This document shows positions 35,901-43,361 of a DNA stretch of 53,762 nucleotides, in pieces (position 1 is the first letter of the stretch; every line of letters starts with the position of its first letter). The notes under the pieces were generated by a model. That model was not told where the DNA came from. It ran no database searches and worked only from the letters and a program-made list of their open reading frames with translations. A program made the translations under genes and the position numbers. The DNA comes from Marinilabiliaceae bacterium JC017 (GTDB lineage Bacteria; Bacteroidota; Bacteroidia; Bacteroidales; Marinilabiliaceae). The DNA is taken from positions 1-53,762 of the forward strand of contig RHGE01000029.1 of NCBI GenBank assembly GCA_004296775.1. The letters are read 5' to 3'.

Positions 35901-36973
35901 AGGGTCACATCCCGGCATTCGAAGCCATAGCCGCTAATGAAGCGGATGAAGTAACCATTCAACAACCTGCCTCCTTTCCGGGGCAGGTTGAAATTACCGT
36001 TACCAATGCCAAAGGCAGCCAAACGGTTTATGCGCTGGAGGTACAGATAGCCGCCAGCTACATAGAAGACCTGGAAAAATTTACCGAAGAAGGGTGGGTC
36101 AACACCTCTTTTATGGGAAACAACAATATTGAGTGGTTTGTCAACGGCAAGAAAGATAGCCACCTGGGAACCGGCACCTCTGTTTATGCCTTTAATGCCA
36201 CCCAATGCCTCCGCTCACAAACCATCCAGGGAGGTATCAGTACCCTCTCTTTCGAGGCGAAAGACATCTGGGCACCGGACGAAGAACGCTCCATTGAAGT
36301 GAGAATAAACGACCAATTGGTGAAAACAGAGAAACATACCGGAACAAAAAAATACACCGTTTCCCTTGCCGACCTGACCATCACCGGTGATATCAGCATC
36401 GCCATTACCAACGCCTCATCCACTAAATGCGCCGTAGCCATCGACAACATTCAATGGAGCGGTTATGCCCCCGACCGCAATGCTTATTTAAAAAGCATCT
36501 CGGTAAAAGGCAGCCCACTGGAAGAATTCACCGCCGAAATGGAAACCTACGATGTTTTCCTTGATTCCACTGAAAACATGCCGGTTATTGAAGCCACCTG
36601 CCTGTCGGAAAAAGCCACTTTTGAGATCACCATGCCTACTCAACTTCCCGGTACAGCCAGCATCATGGTACATGCTGAAGATGGATCCTGGAAAACCTAC
36701 CAACTGAAAATGGACTTTGCCAAAGGCATTCACAACAACACCTATCACAACATAGCTGTCATCTACCCCAACCCGGTGAAAGAGCAATTGTTTATCCGTT
36801 CTGAAAAAGAGATTTATCGAATTGAAGTATATTCAACTGGAGGAAAGCTGGTATATTCCAAACAAGGCCATCCCTCAGCCATCCCCACCCAACAGATGAA
36901 CAACGGATTGTTCATTATGCACGTTACCTTCGTGGATAATCAAAAAGAAGTTTTGAAATTCATTAAGCAATAA
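32906..36973 (+). CDS. Large PL8 chondroitin ABC-type lyase with T9SS tail
   Basis: A 1355-residue lyase. The start at 32906 gives a proper signal peptide (MKKILPVILLLCSC to LSAQ). The N-terminal jelly roll (about 22-170), alpha/alpha-toroid (about 190-530) and central beta-sandwich domains (about 560-930) match PL8. Catalytic residues by comparison with chondroitinase ABC I are His438 and Tyr445 (FHHGMLYAGY), Arg498 (CGRNP) and Glu590 (TEIYTTSNRYGRY). Beyond the usual end come a cadherin-like sandwich (about 935-1020), a jelly-roll-like, possibly glycan-binding domain (about 1025-1180), a second cadherin-like sandwich (about 1185-1275) and a T9SS sorting domain (IYPNPVKEQLFIRS to VLKFIKQ). 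It is therefore surface or extracellular, unlike the 1027-residue PL8. Its G+C content is higher than the neighbouring beta-helix gene. Likely the first enzyme to meet the polymer. Confidence 0.93.
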   Translation: MKKILPVILLLCSCLLSAQDYLGLEGSVPAGWTASGSSLSISGNHYKMGSQSVKWDWSPGSRITIANPSGLAQACTTYKGGMILWIYNETAKEDDLTFEYLDSNNTVQYYFTYHLNFTGWRACWIRFDEDMKGVKNDKNLTSVKIKAPSTTTGGTLYFDRMKFPSKRINDRVTPDAQLPYINPTMNANHWAALWSWHNTYQYDIALPSTVSTDEKAAFTEIRNRITNDIAGSAPSTSRITALKTQFNALNIQRNGDRITGNAFVPADEYVSANNDKRLKDLDALVYNMAKAWYHNNEPGFDQMFIDILDWLYDQGLTIGSGMGTNHHYGYSFRCFPKAIWLMQDALKSAGKFQQAFDMIQYWTGVPEIRQLPETANFQGIVDAWNTIIPGRLTAIMLRDDSPELVRDLQSFTRWMNTMLQPSIGTMGGLKPDGAGFHHGMLYAGYMNGGYAGLGTILNYVGNTHYNLSQESRANFKDALMVHALYANKLSLVNSVCGRNPMNQNLGSAAINAFAYLAKASDPVDREAAAQYMRLSSSNKDLYKEFAALGIQPAEAPSLNRSINYGALNIHRRDNWLVATKGFNQIVTGTEIYTTSNRYGRYQGYGTVQVLASGNPVSATESGYVMEGWDWNRFPGATTIHLPYDLLDYSGSNLNDRSKNEAFAGACSLNDNGVFGMKLDENGYTNYTDDFVARKSVFAFDNRIVCLGSGITNSNSQYATETTLFQAHLDNTSEVIVINDEQLNSFPVKRSITTAKPTMIMDTKGNGYYIPSGTINIQKDNQESRHNKNKSVNNGDFASAWLYHGKAPSDAGYEYAMLVQTSVNDLNTFKSQMDDAATAPYKVIRKDATAHIVSDKATQTTGYVLFEAADDISDQHIKSTSYPCLVMVKDLADNALQLSMADPAINMKKPTTLVHDAVAKERKIQITLNGRYALNGASDKCKIVGWEANATILEFTCIHGLPVNIELIPEVPLLNSLQIDGASPANWNPAVTQAQITIPQGHIPAFEAIAANEADEVTIQQPASFPGQVEITVTNAKGSQTVYALEVQIAASYIEDLEKFTEEGWVNTSFMGNNNIEWFVNGKKDSHLGTGTSVYAFNATQCLRSQTIQGGISTLSFEAKDIWAPDEERSIEVRINDQLVKTEKHTGTKKYTVSLADLTITGDISIAITNASSTKCAVAIDNIQWSGYAPDRNAYLKSISVKGSPLEEFTAEMETYDVFLDSTENMPVIEATCLSEKATFEITMPTQLPGTASIMVHAEDGSWKTYQLKMDFAKGIHNNTYHNIAVIYPNPVKEQLFIRSEKEIYRIEVYSTGGKLVYSKQGHPSAIPTQQMNNGLFIMHVTFVDNQKEVLKFIKQ

Positions 36974-37085
36974 AGAGTTCTAAAGAACCAAACTTAAACA
37001 TGGCTTGAACCCCAAATAATCTACCATCTTCAACGGGATACAAACAAGAAACAAAATCTTTGCGCCTATTTATAGTTTTTAATTC

Positions 37086-37118
37086 AGCGGTCAAACATCT
37101 TCTATCTGGCCGCTTTTT
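37086..37118 (+). terminator. Terminator of the large PL8 gene
   Basis: AGCGGTC (37086-37092) pairs with GGCCGCT (37108-37114, one G-T wobble), followed by TTTT. It reaches into the 3' end of the convergent gene. Confidence 0.7.
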
Positions 37119-38028
37119 ATTTCCCTGCCTGTCTCTGACCCATCATTCGCCTATACAACTCCCTGATGCACCTTGCCAACATCTGATCAGAAGCAAATAA
37201 CACCCCCCGGTGATTCATAAAAGTTGAGTCGGGACGGTTCAGGTCCAATGGCGCTCCGTGTATATCACCAACGCTGGCACCTGCTTCTTGAAAAAGGCAA
37301 GCCGTAGCGGCATAATCCCACAAACTGCCACCTCCTTCCTGGGGCTTTGGAAATTTGAAGTAACAGGCAGGCCCCTTTTCCAATACCCAACCAGCATTCA
37401 TGGCAGCACCTCCGTGTTGAATAAGGTGTACATCATCATAACCCATTTCGATAGCGATACATTTTAATTCAGCCACCGTCGCCTTAAATTGCGGGTGATG
37501 AACAAAACTTCGATCGGTAATAAAAGTCAACGCTTGCCCAGCTGCCGCCGGAACAGATGTTGGTTGCCAGGCATGGCCATTACGAAAAAGCCCGCCACCT
37601 TTAACAGCATGATAAAGAGTTTGCTCTACCGGATCATAAATCACGCCAATGTAGGGTGTACCGTCACGTGCCACCAAAGCAACAGATACTGCATATCCCG
37701 GCGTCGACTCCACAAAGGGCAGGGTACCATCCAGGGGATCGATACACCAGAAAAAATCTTTTTCCAACCGGCTCCAATCATCTGTACTCTCCTCGGCCAG
37801 GACCGCCAGATCATAAATATCACATGTGGGGTTAAGCGTCTTCAAAATAATATTCTGACTCAACAGATCCACCTCGGTCACCACTTGTGAGGCCAGGCTT
37901 TCTCCTGCCGTTTTATTTTTAACGGTAACCTGACGATAGGTATAGCTTGAGATGATGTGACCAGCCTGGTATGCAGCCGAGATCGCACACTGACTTAATA
38001 AAAACAGATCATTGGTTCCGAGAATCAT
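37117..38028 (-). CDS. Inositol monophosphatase/CysQ-superfamily phosphatase
   Basis: A 303-residue metal-dependent sugar- or nucleotide-phosphatase. Key motifs are AEES (Glu79, Glu80), the metal-binding WCIDPLDGT (Asp97, Asp100) and the C-terminal [19 protein letters not shown] (Asp238). These are the standard IMPase-superfamily ligands. [21 protein letters not shown] is also typical and resembles CysQ, the 3',5'-bisphosphate nucleotidase, but the substrate cannot be fixed. It overlaps the upstream kinase-like gene by 4 bp (ATGA), so the two are translationally coupled and probably act on one small molecule, adding and removing phosphate. Confidence 0.88.
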   Translation of the reverse strand: MILGTNDLFLLSQCAISAAYQAGHIISSYTYRQVTVKNKTAGESLASQVVTEVDLLSQNIILKTLNPTCDIYDLAVLAEESTDDWSRLEKDFFWCIDPLDGTLPFVESTPGYAVSVALVARDGTPYIGVIYDPVEQTLYHAVKGGGLFRNGHAWQPTSVPAAAGQALTFITDRSFVHHPQFKATVAELKCIAIEMGYDDVHLIQHGGAAMNAGWVLEKGPACYFKFPKPQEGGGSLWDYAATACLFQEAGASVGDIHGAPLDLNRPDSTFMNHRGVLFASDQMLARCIRELYRRMMGQRQAGK

Positions 38029-39026
38029 AACGTCTCCCCTATTTTTTCATTCAATCCTTCCACGACCTCACACGCGAGACGTTCACTGTAGCTGTTGATT
38101 TTCCAATGCCCGGGACTCCATCCCTTGAGGAACCGATGAAAATCGGTCCAGGCCACCGGGTACAAGGCACGCCAGTCTTTCTCCAGCGCATCGGCATCCA
38201 CCGGCTTCTGTTTTATCTTTATCGCCTTACGGAGTGCCTGAAAATAAAAATCCAATAACTGAGCCTCCAGACGTTCACACTCCTCTTCATACAAACAACT
38301 GCCTATAAAATAAGCCACGTCTTTCATGCCACATCCGCCGCCCACATATTGAAAGTCGACGGCCGCGACGCGTTTACCATCCCCGGAGAAACAAAAATTA
38401 GCCAGTTTGGCATCGCCATGTACAAAGGTTTGAAAAGGACTCGCCTGCAGTTGCTGATCAATCAAGGCTGCAGCATTTTTAAGGGCTGAATCCGTTAACA
38501 CCTCCAGTTCATCCGGCCGGGTAGCCAGGTGCCAATAGGTTCCTGTTTCCCATAACCCCTGAGGCTGTTCTCCCATAAAAGTAACATGAAAGTTGGCCAA
38601 CCAGGAGAGGCAGGCCTTCAATTCATTCCAGGACACTGCGTTTTTTCGTGCAGGGAAACCAGAATCATCCAGATCTTCAAGCACCATTAAAACCTCATCC
38701 CCCTGAGACTCCAGCGCCAGACAAGCGGGTATTCGGCACGTTTCATCACAATAGCGACTCCACCGGTCATACCAAGCCATTTCGACCTGGTAGGATTTTA
38801 ATTTCCGCTGATGAGATAAATTCGTATTCCAACCCCGGGGATGACTGTGCTTTTCCTGCTCAGGCAGGCGCACATGTTTAACCACCACACTTTTCCTATT
38901 TGCGCCCTTCAGTCCATAACGGACAATCTTTCCATAACCACTCCAAAGGTTTTGAATAACCCCGATCTCAAAAAGTTCTTTGGCTCCCGTTGCCTCCCGG
39001 GTAATTGCTTGAAAATGGTGATTCAT
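38025..39026 (-). CDS. Aminoglycoside phosphotransferase/choline-kinase-like protein
   Basis: A 333-residue kinase-fold protein. The catalytic loop is [10 protein letters not shown] (His203, Asp205, Asn210) and the metal-binding motif is DFQYVGGG (Asp224). A nucleotide-binding Lys lies in the VVVKHVRLP strand (Lys50), and [13 protein letters not shown] forms the hinge. It resembles the EcKinase/choline kinase branch rather than antibiotic-modifying enzymes; I would not predict drug resistance. The substrate is probably a hydroxylated small molecule. It is the first gene of a two-gene unit with the phosphatase. A -7-like element for this strand (CAAAGATA on the plus strand at 39171-39178) lies about 145 bp upstream. 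Confidence 0.8.
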   Translation of the reverse strand: MNHHFQAITREATGAKELFEIGVIQNLWSGYGKIVRYGLKGANRKSVVVKHVRLPEQEKHSHPRGWNTNLSHQRKLKSYQVEMAWYDRWSRYCDETCRIPACLALESQGDEVLMVLEDLDDSGFPARKNAVSWNELKACLSWLANFHVTFMGEQPQGLWETGTYWHLATRPDELEVLTDSALKNAAALIDQQLQASPFQTFVHGDAKLANFCFSGDGKRVAAVDFQYVGGGCGMKDVAYFIGSCLYEEECERLEAQLLDFYFQALRKAIKIKQKPVDADALEKDWRALYPVAWTDFHRFLKGWSPGHWKINSYSERLACEVVEGLNEKIGETL

Positions 39027-39392
39027 AACAATAGAATTATCTCAATTTAAAGATGAAACAGAAATCAGATTTTAAAACAACGCTTCAGTCAGTATCCTCC
39101 CCTCTGAAGCCCCAGTAACCCCTGGAACTTAATAATTGACAATCTGAAAGCAATGCTAAAATTGGGGTGCCAAAGATAGTAATTGTTGCGTTTCGCCCTC
39201 CAACCGGCTTGAAGAAAATATGAAAACCCAATCAAACAACCGGTAATAACAATGTTCCATATTAAATCCACATCTTCTGTAGATTAACACCCTTTCTACT
39301 AAGAACTTTTTATAAATTTACTGACCTGAAATATCCCCATGCAGCAGACACCCTGACCGTAGAATATTAAAGAACAACTTAAACCAGATCCT
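39027..39392. other. Divergent intergenic region with possible minus-strand promoter
   Basis: No gene is visible. CAAAGATA at 39171-39178 is the reverse complement of TATCTTTG and fits a -7 element for the kinase/phosphatase pair; CAAC at 39201-39204 would be a weak -33 element at 22-bp spacing. Confidence 0.35.
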
Positions 39393-39923
39393 ATGTATTT
39401 AGATGGAGCAGAAACCAATAGATTGCTAATACGAAAACTTGAGCCTTCAGACATCGCCATTTGGGAAACCTTTTTTGAAAACAACAACTCCTTACCTTTT
39501 CTGGGGCTGGATTTAACCATGGATAATAAAGCGCAGGCAAAAGACTGGATTGAACGACAACTATGGCGCTATGAAAATAATAAGTATGGCCATCATGCAC
39601 TCATCGATAAACAAACGAATAAATTCATTGGCCAATGCGGCCTGCTTACCCAGGAAATAAACCATCAAACAGCCATAGAAATAGGCTACCATATTCTTCC
39701 GGAATATTGGGGGATGGGCTATGCAACGGAAGCTGCAAAAAAGTTTCGCGACTATGCCTTTGAAAATAATTTGAGTGATTCGTTGATATCAATTATTGAT
39801 GTCCGGAATATTGCTTCACAAAAAGTGGCGGAAAAAATAAAAATGAAAAGAGACAAACAAGCTTCCTATTTCAACCTGGATGTTTATATCTACCGGATAG
39901 ATAAAGAGGAATGGAAAAAATAA
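39393..39923 (+). CDS. GNAT N-acetyltransferase (RimJ/RimL type)
   Basis: A 176-residue acetyl-CoA-dependent acetyltransferase. It opens with TNRLLIRKLEPSDIAIWETFF, the usual first strand and helix of Acetyltransf_3 proteins. FIGQCGLL and EIGYHILPEYWGMGYATEAA form the core; the stretch WGMGYATEA is the pyrophosphate-binding loop. A second conserved part, VRNIASQKVAEKIKMKR, follows. The substrate is unknown; relatives acetylate ribosomal-protein N termini or small amines. No operon partner. Confidence 0.88.
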   Translation: MYLDGAETNRLLIRKLEPSDIAIWETFFENNNSLPFLGLDLTMDNKAQAKDWIERQLWRYENNKYGHHALIDKQTNKFIGQCGLLTQEINHQTAIEIGYHILPEYWGMGYATEAAKKFRDYAFENNLSDSLISIIDVRNIASQKVAEKIKMKRDKQASYFNLDVYIYRIDKEEWKK

Positions 39924-40116
39924 TCTCCCCTGGAATAACCTGACATTCTTAAATATACCCAACAAACTCTAAACAATTATAATAAGATTATCCCCTGGCC
40001 ATTTCTCTGCTAATTTCAATACAAATTCTACTATTTTTACACATCAGGCTCCTCCAATTAAGGCAATAAGAGGTCAGGGCAACACTATTTTTGAAACAAC
40101 CATTAACATTAAAAAC

Positions 40117-41031
40117 ATGAATAAATTGAATACCTCTTCAATTGAGCGTCAATCATTATTTGTTGGAGCCCTGGTATATCTCCTAATGGGATTTTGCGGT
40201 TGGATTGTCTATTACTTATCCCATTCAGAGGCATTATTATTAGATGGCAATTACAATATGGTTAATGGAATAGCCAGTTTCTTTGCCTTTTATGTCGCCA
40301 AAATTCGTGCACAAAAAACCACTACTTTCCCATTTGGTAAATTCATTTATGAAGCCCTCTATTCCCTGGTGAAGGGGATACTGGTACTTGGCATTTTGGT
40401 GGCTGCTTTATGGGATAATAGCGTGAAAATTATCAATTACTTTTCCGAAGGCATCAAGCATGAAGTAAACACCCTGCCCATTGCCTTTTACACCATTGCC
40501 ATGGTTACCCTTTGCTTTACGCTAGCGTTTTATTACAAACAACAGAATAAAAAAACCGGTGATAAAAGCAGCATGCTGAAAACAGATGCCCAAACGGCCA
40601 TCATTGATGGGATGCTATCCGGGTTGGCAGGTGGAGGCCTGTTACTTTGTACGTACCTCGGTTCAATAATAAGCGGATGGGAATTTCTCATGTACATTGG
40701 AGATGCTATCGTCGTGCTGCTGTTTGTCCTCATAGCCTTTAAAGAGCCATTTCATATTATCAGGCATAACTTTATTGAATTGGCCGGAGGTCAGCTTCAA
40801 TCCCAAAAAGAACAAGACAACATTCTCAACCAGATTCAACGTATTCTATCGGAAGATTTTTCCATCGAAAATAATTACATCAGCAAAACTGGTAGTTTAT
40901 ATACAATGCTGGTCTATGTTAAACCCAAAAATGAGAAGGCGCTAAGATTGCTGACTGCCAAAAGAGATGAGCTCAGGACGAGCATGTCAGATAAATATGA
41001 AAACACGCTTATAGAATTAATACTAGCCTGA
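40117..41031 (+). CDS. Cation diffusion facilitator family transporter
   Basis: A 304-residue inner-membrane protein with six predicted helices and a cytosolic C-terminal domain, as in CDF metal/proton antiporters. Helix 2 carries Asp43 and Asn47 in LLLDGNYNM, and helix 5 carries Thr160 and Asp164 in TDAQTAIIDGM. In well-known Zn transporters these four places are mainly Asp/His, so Asn and Thr suggest altered metal preference or weak activity. A TATTTTTG at 40086-40093 lies 23 bp upstream and fits a -7 element. Followed by a terminator; not in an operon. Confidence 0.85.
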   Translation: MNKLNTSSIERQSLFVGALVYLLMGFCGWIVYYLSHSEALLLDGNYNMVNGIASFFAFYVAKIRAQKTTTFPFGKFIYEALYSLVKGILVLGILVAALWDNSVKIINYFSEGIKHEVNTLPIAFYTIAMVTLCFTLAFYYKQQNKKTGDKSSMLKTDAQTAIIDGMLSGLAGGGLLLCTYLGSIISGWEFLMYIGDAIVVLLFVLIAFKEPFHIIRHNFIELAGGQLQSQKEQDNILNQIQRILSEDFSIENNYISKTGSLYTMLVYVKPKNEKALRLLTAKRDELRTSMSDKYENTLIELILA

Positions 41032-41044
41032 TAAAACACGTAAT

Positions 41045-41091
41045 AAAAAAGACGCTTCCCTTGATCCACAATCCCAGGAAGCGCTTTTTTT
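41045..41091 (+). terminator. Rho-independent terminator after CDF gene
   Basis: CGCTTCC (41053-41059) pairs with GGAAGCG (41077-41083), extended by A and T runs on the outside. Confidence 0.8.
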
Positions 41092-41215
41092 ATATCACTA
41101 AAGCCTGGTCTCTCTGCATAAATCAAGCCACGGCACATCGAATCATCATGGCAAATTCCCTAAAAAGCAGTCAGAAAAAATGACTGGACAACAAGCTTCT
41201 TCCCCTGCCGTCAAT

Positions 41216-41593
41216 GAAAGTCGGGGTAGCTAGATCGTATCTCACGATACCTAAACCGTTGCTTGACATGCCATAATTACATCTTAGACTCCCGTAATCA
41301 CATCTTAGACTCCCGTAATCACATCTTAGACTCCCGTAATCACATCTTAGACTCCCGTAATCGCATCTTAGGATACTATGATTGAAAGTCGGGGTAGCTA
41401 GATCGCATCTCAAGATGCCTAAACCGTTGCTTCACATGCCATAATTGCATCTCAGACTGCCATAATTACATCTTAAAGTCCCGTAATCGTATCTTAGGAT
41501 GCCATGATTGAAAGTCAGGATGGCTAGATCGCATCTCAAGATGCCTAAACCGTTGCTTGACTTATAGTACTTACATCGCAGACTATCATAATA
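41216..41593. repeat. Array of 18 contiguous 21-bp units
   Basis: Units of exactly 21 bp follow one another without a gap. The commonest form starts ACATCTTAGACT and ends CCCGTAATC; four identical copies lie at 41279-41362. Other unit types recur in fixed order: GAAAGTCGGGG..AGATC (41216, 41384, 41510), then GYATCTCAMGATRCC..AACC (41237, 41405, 41531), then GTTGCTT..(41258, 41426, 41552). The larger blocks therefore repeat at 168 and 126 bp, exactly 8 and 6 units. Several units contain RYATC-N4-GATRY hyphenated palindromes. A likely degenerate unit precedes (41195-41215). The minus strand shows a heptapeptide open frame, treated as chance. Confidence 0.93.
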
Positions 41594-41645
41594 AGGCAGA
41601 GACTATTCGTCTCAAGTCAATTATCTAGTCTTTATCGCTCTTTAA

Positions 41646-41993
41646 TTACAAAGTAACCACCTTATCGGCATCGGTTTGCAGGGTAATGATATCCATCATG
41701 GTTCCGGTTATGCCCACCCCCATGGAATCAGTTAATCCATAATAATCCAAACAAGTTTTACAAGCCACTAAAGTAACACCCCGTTGCTCAATTGTCTTAA
41801 GGGTTTCTAAAACCGGGCTTTTTTCAGTCAGCAACTTCACACCTTCGTTATAAAAAGTGATGATTTTCGGAAGCCTGTTATCATCTAAAATCAACTTAAA
41901 ATAATTACCCATCAATTTAATTGCCAACGCCTCATCACCATGTCCCATACCAAACCTTGTTACCTGAACAAGGGTGTTTTTAAAACTACTCAT
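41646..41993 (-). CDS. DsrE/YedF-C-like small protein
   Basis: A 115-residue cytosolic protein of the DsrE-like fold. It shows the DsrE N-terminal pattern GMGHGDEALAIKLMGNYFKLI and a central TFYNEGVKLLTE. The segment LVACKTCLDYYGL has Cys78 and Cys81, as in the C-terminal DsrE domain of YedF-type proteins linked to selenium or sulfur transfer. Proteins of this type often move sulfur between partners, but no TusA/SirA-type partner is adjacent, so the role is open. It sits next to the 21-bp array, its stop 53 bp from the last unit. Confidence 0.8.
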   Translation of the reverse strand: MSSFKNTLVQVTRFGMGHGDEALAIKLMGNYFKLILDDNRLPKIITFYNEGVKLLTEKSPVLETLKTIEQRGVTLVACKTCLDYYGLTDSMGVGITGTMMDIITLQTDADKVVTL

Positions 41994-42389
41994 CGAATCT
42001 TTTTTTTATTTAAGGCGTGAAATTAGAAAATCTGTTGTTTACACAGAGGGTCTTGACAAAAAAAAGAATCCGATTGTGAGATATAAATAATGCAAAGCCA
42101 ATATTGTATTTGATCTTCTGGCCTCGATGAGCCGAAGCGCGCGAGCCCATCAAATAAGCAGGCCGGCAGTGGCGCAATGAAAATATAAGCATCTACTCAT
42201 CCGGTTAACACCTCATCCTAACCTTCTCCTCGAAGGAGAAGGAACAGCTCACTTTGACTGGTTCAGTTGGTATTGGTTTGTATTTATTTTTAATCATCAA
42301 CTATCCAACCAGTTTATAATGTAATCATAACGTCAACATGGGCCGCAAAAACCATAGGAGAACTATTGTCCAAAAATCTATTCCATGAA
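41994..42389. other. Intergenic region with G+C-rich patch and small hairpin
   Basis: No gene is supported. A G+C-rich patch (about 42118-42175) interrupts AT-rich DNA, and CCTTCTCCT-CGA-AGGAGAAGG (42222-42242) is a perfect 9-bp stem. This hairpin resembles common interspersed repeats of Bacteroidota (general knowledge). Confidence 0.5.
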
Positions 42390-43196
42390 CTATCGATGCT
42401 CTATCCTTGCCTTTTCACCGGGATAACCCACCGGCATAATATATAAAGGCTCTTCCTTTCGTGGTAACATCATAACGTTACTGACCATCTCATTATTAAA
42501 GGCCCCCACGGCACATGTCCCGAGCCCCATGGCTACTGCCTGCAGATAAACATTCTGTGCCGAGTGCCCCAGGTCCATGCACACATACCTGGATCGGCCC
42601 CGTTCCCCATACTTGCGAGTGGTGCGTTCATAAATGGCTGAATAGAACAAAGCCACCGGTGCTTTACCCACAAACGTCTGGTTATAGGCAGCCCGTGCCA
42701 GGCTTTTGCGCACGTCTTCTTCAATAATCAATTCCAACTGATGCCCGGCCGGTATAAACTTATAGATCCCCGCTGGCAGGCCCTCCACGTCTCCGGCCAC
42801 CAAATAGATCTCCAGGGGATACAAAGCACCAGCAGAAGGGGCTGTTTTCAACCCACCCCGTAAAAATGAAGGAGAACTAATCTCTTTAGTAACACCATAA
42901 GCCGCCCATAGTAACTGACTAACCTGTTGAAGCGTCAAGGCCCTGTTTTCATAGTCTCGGACCGAACGCCGGAGTAACAAACTCTCTTCCACCGACACCG
43001 TGCCACGATAAGATGGAGATGGCAGATTGATAATCCCTTCCTTATCCTGTCTGGTACTTTTCTTTTCCTTCATAAACCACTCGTTTTCGCTCCTTTTAAA
43101 GTTATGTGCATTTCCGTTAGTCAACAATGCTGAAGACAAACCCATTAAAAGAATCCAACTACCCCAAATAGGGAAAGACAATAATTTTGATCGCAT
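42390..43196 (-). CDS. SagB-type nitroreductase-family oxidoreductase
   Basis: A 268-residue FMN-dependent protein of the nitroreductase superfamily, SagB/ThcOx branch. An N-terminal hydrophobic segment (about 8-26, WGSWILLMGLSSALL) suggests export or membrane anchoring. The catalytic domain starts at about residue 60 with LLRRSVRDYENRALTLQQVSQLLWAAYGVT, followed by PSAGALYPLEIYLVAG. YVCMDLGHSAQNVYLQAVAMGLGTCAVGAF is the flavin-binding helix region, and the C-terminal LYIMPVGYPGE is typical. In SagB systems the enzyme oxidises azoline heterocycles in peptides, but no cyclodehydratase or precursor is nearby, so a stand-alone oxidoreductase is more likely. Confidence 0.87.
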   Translation of the reverse strand: MRSKLLSFPIWGSWILLMGLSSALLTNGNAHNFKRSENEWFMKEKKSTRQDKEGIINLPSPSYRGTVSVEESLLLRRSVRDYENRALTLQQVSQLLWAAYGVTKEISSPSFLRGGLKTAPSAGALYPLEIYLVAGDVEGLPAGIYKFIPAGHQLELIIEEDVRKSLARAAYNQTFVGKAPVALFYSAIYERTTRKYGERGRSRYVCMDLGHSAQNVYLQAVAMGLGTCAVGAFNNEMVSNVMMLPRKEEPLYIMPVGYPGEKARIEHR

Positions 43197-43332
43197 AGCA
43201 TTTGATTTTCACTCGTTAAACTCAACATAACCCCAAGCTAACATCTATCAATCACATTTTCAAAAACAAAACACCCCCGACAGAATCTCAGGGAGGTTTA
43301 ATATGTGCATATTATATCGTATCTTCGCGCCA

Positions 43333-43340
43333 TAAATTTG
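43333..43340 (+). promoter_or_regulatory. Candidate -7 element for era
   Basis: TAAATTTG fits TAnnTTTG and lies 21 bp upstream of the ATG at 43362 and only 3 bp upstream of the ATG at 43344, which supports the later start. No good -33 TTTG is seen. Confidence 0.45.
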
Positions 43341-43361
43341 GATATGGAAGGATTAACAAAG

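Noticed and set aside
38025-39026. Aminoglycoside resistance gene
   Set aside because: It has the kinase fold but resembles the choline/EcKinase branch, and is coupled to a housekeeping-type phosphatase.
41171-41413. Minus-strand heptapeptide-repeat protein (LRCDYGS type)
   Set aside because: Starts only at TTG, is interrupted upstream by a stop in unit 11, and has no promoter or stable-protein features; a 21-bp unit gives such a frame automatically.
28266-41593. CRISPR arrays
   Set aside because: Repeats are 7, 23 and 21 bp, units are contiguous or spacers only 13-14 bp, and no cas gene is present.
42390-43196. RiPP (microcin/streptolysin-type) biosynthetic cluster around the SagB-like gene
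   Set aside because: No YcaO cyclodehydratase, precursor peptide or dedicated transporter is nearby.
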